Shown here in pieces: positions 60,597 to 64,000 of a DNA stretch of 64,000 nucleotides (its first letter is position 1; the number at the start of each line of letters is the position of its first letter). The notes beneath the pieces are model-generated. The model had not been told where the DNA came from and did no database searches. It was given only the letters and a program-made list of their open reading frames with translations. Both the position numbers and the translations under genes were made by a program. Origin of the DNA: Fictibacillus sp. b24 (GTDB lineage: Bacteria; Bacillota; Bacilli; Bacillales; Fictibacillaceae); assembly GCF_030348825.1 (NCBI RefSeq), contig NZ_JAUCES010000005.1, positions 2,728,001 to 2,792,000 on the forward strand. The letters are read 5' to 3'.

Positions 60597-62797
60597 GATT
60601 CCATCGCATCCAGTTCAATCGTGACTTTAAACAAGTCGCCATCTACGTCAATATCCAATGTTCCTTCGTGAAGGTCAACGATGGATTTTGCAATGGCAAG
60701 GCCTAAGCCTGATCCGTCTGTATGGCGCGACGTATCACCTCGTTTGAACCGTTCAAACAATTCTTCAATGTTTCCGCCAAGTTCGTATTTCGAAACATTT
60801 TTAAAAGAGATTTGCACTTTCTGGTTAACAGGTGCCACCGAAACATAGACTCTTGTGTTGTCCATCGAATATTTTAGAACGTTCCCTATTAGATTATCAA
60901 ATACGCGCCACATCTTCTGTCCATCCACATACGCGAAAAGTGGTTTAGCAGGTTCTGAAGTTCGAAAAACTAACGAAGATTCTTTGATCGTTTCGTTGTA
61001 TTCGGCCATCGCCTGCTGAAGCAGCTGCACGATATCTACCCGTTGTTTTGTGAGTTCAAGATTGCCGCTTGCCATTTTTGATACTTCAAACAAATCATCG
61101 ATCAAGATCTTCAATCGTTTTGATTTCCGGTCAATGATTTCCAAATACGCATCATGGTCTTCTTTCGTTAATTCTTGTGATTTCATGAGCTCTGTATATG
61201 TGATGATTGAAGTTAACGGTGTACGCAGATCATGACTTACGTTTGTAATCAGCTCGGTTTTTAATCGTTCACTTTTTGCCTCTGCTCGTTTTGAGGTTTT
61301 CACACCGTGTTTCAATGCATTCAGGTTTCCAGCGAGCATTGCTAATGCTGAATTCCCCTTGTGAGGCAGATCTTGTTCCATTTGTCCTGCTGCAAGCTCT
61401 TTGGAATGCTGAATGATTCGGTTAAGGTATCCGATTCGTTTAAAAAGATAAATCAGAACCGGTATGGTGAAAACTATAAACAAAATAGCATAGAGCGGGA
61501 AATGGATAGGATACATGAACACAACCCCAGCACCAAATCCGGATAAAAAGATCACGATAAGAAGCAGCAGAATCTGAATTCCGACACTTCTGTTGTAAAA
61601 TGCTTCTGATCCTAATCGGTAAAACCAGCGTGACATTTTTAACAGAAATGCTTCTTTATACAATTGTTTCTGGCCAACCTCACGATAGATCCATACGAGT
61701 TGTACAAGTGTTATCCCTGTCATAAGAACCGCGAACAGAAATTCGATGATTCCGCTACTGTACATATACGAAAAGTAAACATAATTCTGTGCATTCGCAA
61801 AAAGGGCAACGATCATGAAGAAAATAGAAAGCAACAGAACCCCAAGCTTCATATCGATTGGAATGGCTTTATATAGATTTCGTTTTTCAGAAGCCGCAAT
61901 CACCTGTAAAGGATGCATCTTTTTGGCCCATAACAACAAAAGTACAATAGCTAACAAACTGATGATAGACGTTGCATAAAAGAAAGTTTGTCTGTTTTCA
62001 AAGTCATTTTTTTGCTCTGTGATCCAGTTTCCTGTAGAAGCGGAATTGGGTATCGTAATAACGCCTTGAAGCAATCTTGGTTTTGGAGCTACTAATTCGT
62101 TCTCAGGATAATCTAAAAATGTATAATGACCATTTATCTGTAGTGAACCATTTTCTGATGAGGAATAGTGTTTCGTAAACAGATTAGATGACTTCTCTAG
62201 ATCTTTCGCACGATTGGCATTCTTAACATTTGTAAACACTTCTCCTGTTTTCACATCTTCCAGATAGTAATCAAAACTCAGCAAGTTCGTATCGTAATTA
62301 GCGATGAAATTCTCTCTTTCGTTAAGAAATTCGTCAATTTGCTTTTCCTTTTCTTTCATTAGCTTCGCTTTAACATGTTCATCGCTCTTAAAGTTTTCCA
62401 TAATATCGTTAATCTTCTGATCTCTTTCTTCTTCATAGAGCTTTACTACATTTTCATTGTCTGCCGCTTTAGCATCATCAATTCTTCCCTGATACTGATC
62501 TCTTAGGTTCGAGACTTGATCGGATAAAGTGCCATAGCGCGTACGATGCTCCTCAATATCTTCTTTTGTCACCTTAATGTTGCTCTTCAATTCTTGTTCA
62601 GAAGTATGATTGATATCGGCAACAGAAATGTATTCGATGTATTCATTCAACTGCATGTCGAAATCTTCTGTATGAAAATAATCTTTATTCACGTACCAAT
62701 GGACATTGTCTAAGATGGATAGAATGCCGCTAAGTCCAATGGTCAACAACACAATCCACACCGTTATTTTTGTTCTACTTTTCCATCTTGTATCCAA
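60593..62797 (-). CDS. Membrane sensor histidine kinase
   Basis: 734 residues. A first membrane helix (about 12-30) is followed by a long extracellular loop (about 31-270) with coiled-coil features, further helices (about 271-455), and a HAMP-like linker (KELAAGQMEQDLP). HisKA has SHDLRTPLTS (H522). The ATPase domain has DNLIGNVLKYS, LFERFKRGDTSRHTDGSGLG and AIAKSIVDLHEG. It phosphorylates the response regulator encoded upstream with a 23-base overlap. Probably TTG start at 62797. Signal unknown; the large external loop suggests an envelope or peptide signal. Confidence 0.88.
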   Translation of the reverse strand: MDTRWKSRTKITVWIVLLTIGLSGILSILDNVHWYVNKDYFHTEDFDMQLNEYIEYISVADINHTSEQELKSNIKVTKEDIEEHRTRYGTLSDQVSNLRDQYQGRIDDAKAADNENVVKLYEEERDQKINDIMENFKSDEHVKAKLMKEKEKQIDEFLNERENFIANYDTNLLSFDYYLEDVKTGEVFTNVKNANRAKDLEKSSNLFTKHYSSSENGSLQINGHYTFLDYPENELVAPKPRLLQGVITIPNSASTGNWITEQKNDFENRQTFFYATSIISLLAIVLLLLWAKKMHPLQVIAASEKRNLYKAIPIDMKLGVLLLSIFFMIVALFANAQNYVYFSYMYSSGIIEFLFAVLMTGITLVQLVWIYREVGQKQLYKEAFLLKMSRWFYRLGSEAFYNRSVGIQILLLLIVIFLSGFGAGVVFMYPIHFPLYAILFIVFTIPVLIYLFKRIGYLNRIIQHSKELAAGQMEQDLPHKGNSALAMLAGNLNALKHGVKTSKRAEAKSERLKTELITNVSHDLRTPLTSIITYTELMKSQELTKEDHDAYLEIIDRKSKRLKILIDDLFEVSKMASGNLELTKQRVDIVQLLQQAMAEYNETIKESSLVFRTSEPAKPLFAYVDGQKMWRVFDNLIGNVLKYSMDNTRVYVSVAPVNQKVQISFKNVSKYELGGNIEELFERFKRGDTSRHTDGSGLGLAIAKSIVDLHEGTLDIDVDGDLFKVTIELDAMES

Positions 62798-63467
62798 TTC
62801 CCCATACCACCTTTAAATACCTCGGATTTTTCGGGTCAATCTCAATCTTCTCTCTGATTTTACGAATATGAACGGCAACTGTATTTTCCGCATTATAACT
62901 CGGTTCTTTCCATACCCGCTCGTAAATGTCTGTTATGGAAAAAACTCTTCCTGGATTACACATCAACAGCTCCACGATCTTATATTCAATCGGCGTTAAT
63001 TTTACAGATTCACCATTAACTGCAACTTCCTTTGCATCCTTATCGAGTGTCAGTCCGTTTAGATTGATCAGCTCCGTTTTTCCTTCATATGTACCAAGTG
63101 TGACGTATCTCCGAAGCTGAGACTTCACGCGGGCAATCAGCTCCAATGGATTGAAGGGCTTTGTCACATAATCATCGGCCCCAATCTGCAGCCCCAGCAC
63201 TTTATCGGTATCTTCACTCTTTGCACTTAGTATGATGATGGGGATATTTTTTTGTTCGCGTATTTTAAATGTGGTGGAGATGCCATCTAATCTTGGCATC
63301 ATAACGTCCATTACAATCAGATGGATTTGGTGCGTATCGAGCATCTCAATCGCTTCAATTCCGTCTCTTGCCTGCACGACGGTTAACCCTTCGTTTTTCA
63401 AATAGATTTCAATAGCGTCTCGTATCTCTTTCTCATCATCTACAACCAGCACTGAAAACTCATTCAT
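62775..63467 (-). CDS. OmpR-family response regulator
   Basis: 230 residues. The receiver has the acidic pair (VVDDEKE), phospho-acceptor D54 (LIVMDVMMP) and K103 (YVTKPFNPLEL). The C-terminal winged-helix output has LTPIEYKIVELLMCNPGRVF and ENTVAVHIRKIREKIEIDP. It overlaps its kinase. GGGAG about 10 bases upstream favours ATG 63467 over the GTG at 63476. Confidence 0.92.
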   Translation of the reverse strand: MNEFSVLVVDDEKEIRDAIEIYLKNEGLTVVQARDGIEAIEMLDTHQIHLIVMDVMMPRLDGISTTFKIREQKNIPIIILSAKSEDTDKVLGLQIGADDYVTKPFNPLELIARVKSQLRRYVTLGTYEGKTELINLNGLTLDKDAKEVAVNGESVKLTPIEYKIVELLMCNPGRVFSITDIYERVWKEPSYNAENTVAVHIRKIREKIEIDPKNPRYLKVVWGIGYKMEK

Positions 63468-63755
63468 GTTTCTCACTCTCCCTTCTGCATTATAGCATGG
63501 TATATATTTGAAATTACCTTCATTCTACACGGCATTCCTTTACAATTACCTAGCAAAAATCTTAAGACTTTCTTAAGTTTCATGATGGCTGGGTGGACGC
63601 AAAAATGGCGCTTACCCTGTTACAGATAGGCACCCTATTGTTTAACCGTAAAAGTTATTTTTAGCAAAGAGGCTTTGTCTTTTTAAAATATATTAGTTTA
63701 ACAATATGTGAAGCTAAATAAAGATTGGTAAGATTCACTTCTGAATAACAATAAA

Positions 63756-64000
63756 TCAGATCCCTTCTGGAAAATGAAAAATGATATATTTTTCATTCCA
63801 GACCTGACTGATAACAGAGATATTACCCTGAACACCTTCGAAAAAATATGAGGCTTCGTCTTTTTTTACGAAGGACCATCCTTTAACTTTCATTAATTGC
63901 ATAAGGTTTTCATCCGCTTTTTCCTTTGTTGAGATATACCATTGATAACCCTGATAATACGAAGGTATTTTAACGATTTTTCCATTCGCTTGATTTACCA
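63756..64000 (-). CDS. Partial gene at right edge, unknown function
   Basis: The minus-strand frame is open from the window end to a TGA at 63756, giving at least 81 residues: YQGYQWYISTKEKADENLMQ, then KVKGWSFVKKDEASYFFEGV and WNEKYIIFHFPEGI at the C-terminus. The beginning is outside the window. No family recognised. The 63477-63755 gap shows nothing else clear. Confidence 0.55.
   Translation of the reverse strand, partial: VNQANGKIVKIPSYYQGYQWYISTKEKADENLMQLMKVKGWSFVKKDEASYFFEGVQGNISVISQVWNEKYIIFHFPEGI

Overview
The window looks like chromosomal DNA of a low-GC, endospore-forming, competence-capable member of the Bacillaceae. The support is a ComK-type competence regulator, a complete GerA/GerB/GerC germinant-receptor operon, a KinB-like membrane kinase, an RsbR-type STAS protein, strong AGGAGG-type ribosome binding sites, frequent TTG/GTG starts and many compact hairpin terminators. 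A Fictibacillus-like or environmental Bacillus host is a guess from gene style only. No tRNA, rRNA, CRISPR array, transposase or prophage was seen.

Layout. (1) 1-7.1 kb: two methyltransferases, comK under an 11+11 bp inverted repeat, small membrane and YunG-like proteins, a DedA/VTT protein, a DinB/YCII pair, an MBL-fold hydrolase and a palindromic MITE-like element. (2) 7.2-13.6 kb: a DUF2975/XRE pair, the ger operon with a 41-residue ORF just upstream, an SRPBCC gene remnant, and an MscS gene interrupted by an in-frame TAG. (3) 13.8-19.4 kb: mostly minus-strand accessory enzymes and a KinB-like kinase. (4) 19.7-25.7 kb: a thiazole-type RiPP (TOMM) cluster of the heterocycloanthracin/sonorensin kind: a Cys-rich precursor, a ThiF-like maturation protein, a fused E1-like/YcaO cyclodehydratase and a SagB-type dehydrogenase. 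A divergent pair of paralogous Gly/Gln/Trp-rich proteins follows. (5) 26.9-36.9 kb: small minus-strand genes (DinB, phosphotransferases, GNATs, nucleotidyltransferase), hairpin repeats, one GNAT gene bracketed by 28-bp inverted repeats, and one phosphotransferase pseudogene. (6) 36.9-48.9 kb: an AT-rich defence island in three minus-strand transcription units plus one divergent gene: a DUF4011-helicase-Vsr protein (Hhe-like), a secreted YHYH/Excalibur protein with a bacterial-PH-domain protein, a McrB-like GTPase with a DUF2357/PD-(D/E)XK nuclease, and a GIY-YIG protein. (7) 49-60 kb: hydrolase, MerR/CPBP pair with a visible MerR-type promoter, Gfo/Idh oxidoreductase, DUF2089/YvlB-like operon, GNAT, VOC, DUF2199 and DUF695/RraB genes. 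(8) 59.4-64 kb: RsbR-like STAS protein, an OmpR/HisKA two-component system followed by a tiny exported peptide gene, and a partial gene at the right edge.

How the genes work together. The TOMM genes should make and install thiazol(in)es on a 16-Cys core, but no exporter or immunity gene is recognisable beside them. The defence island combines two nucleic-acid-targeting systems; the secreted/PH pair between them has no obvious role and is the least explained part. The rest is typical Bacillales accessory DNA, with three decayed genes showing ongoing gene loss.
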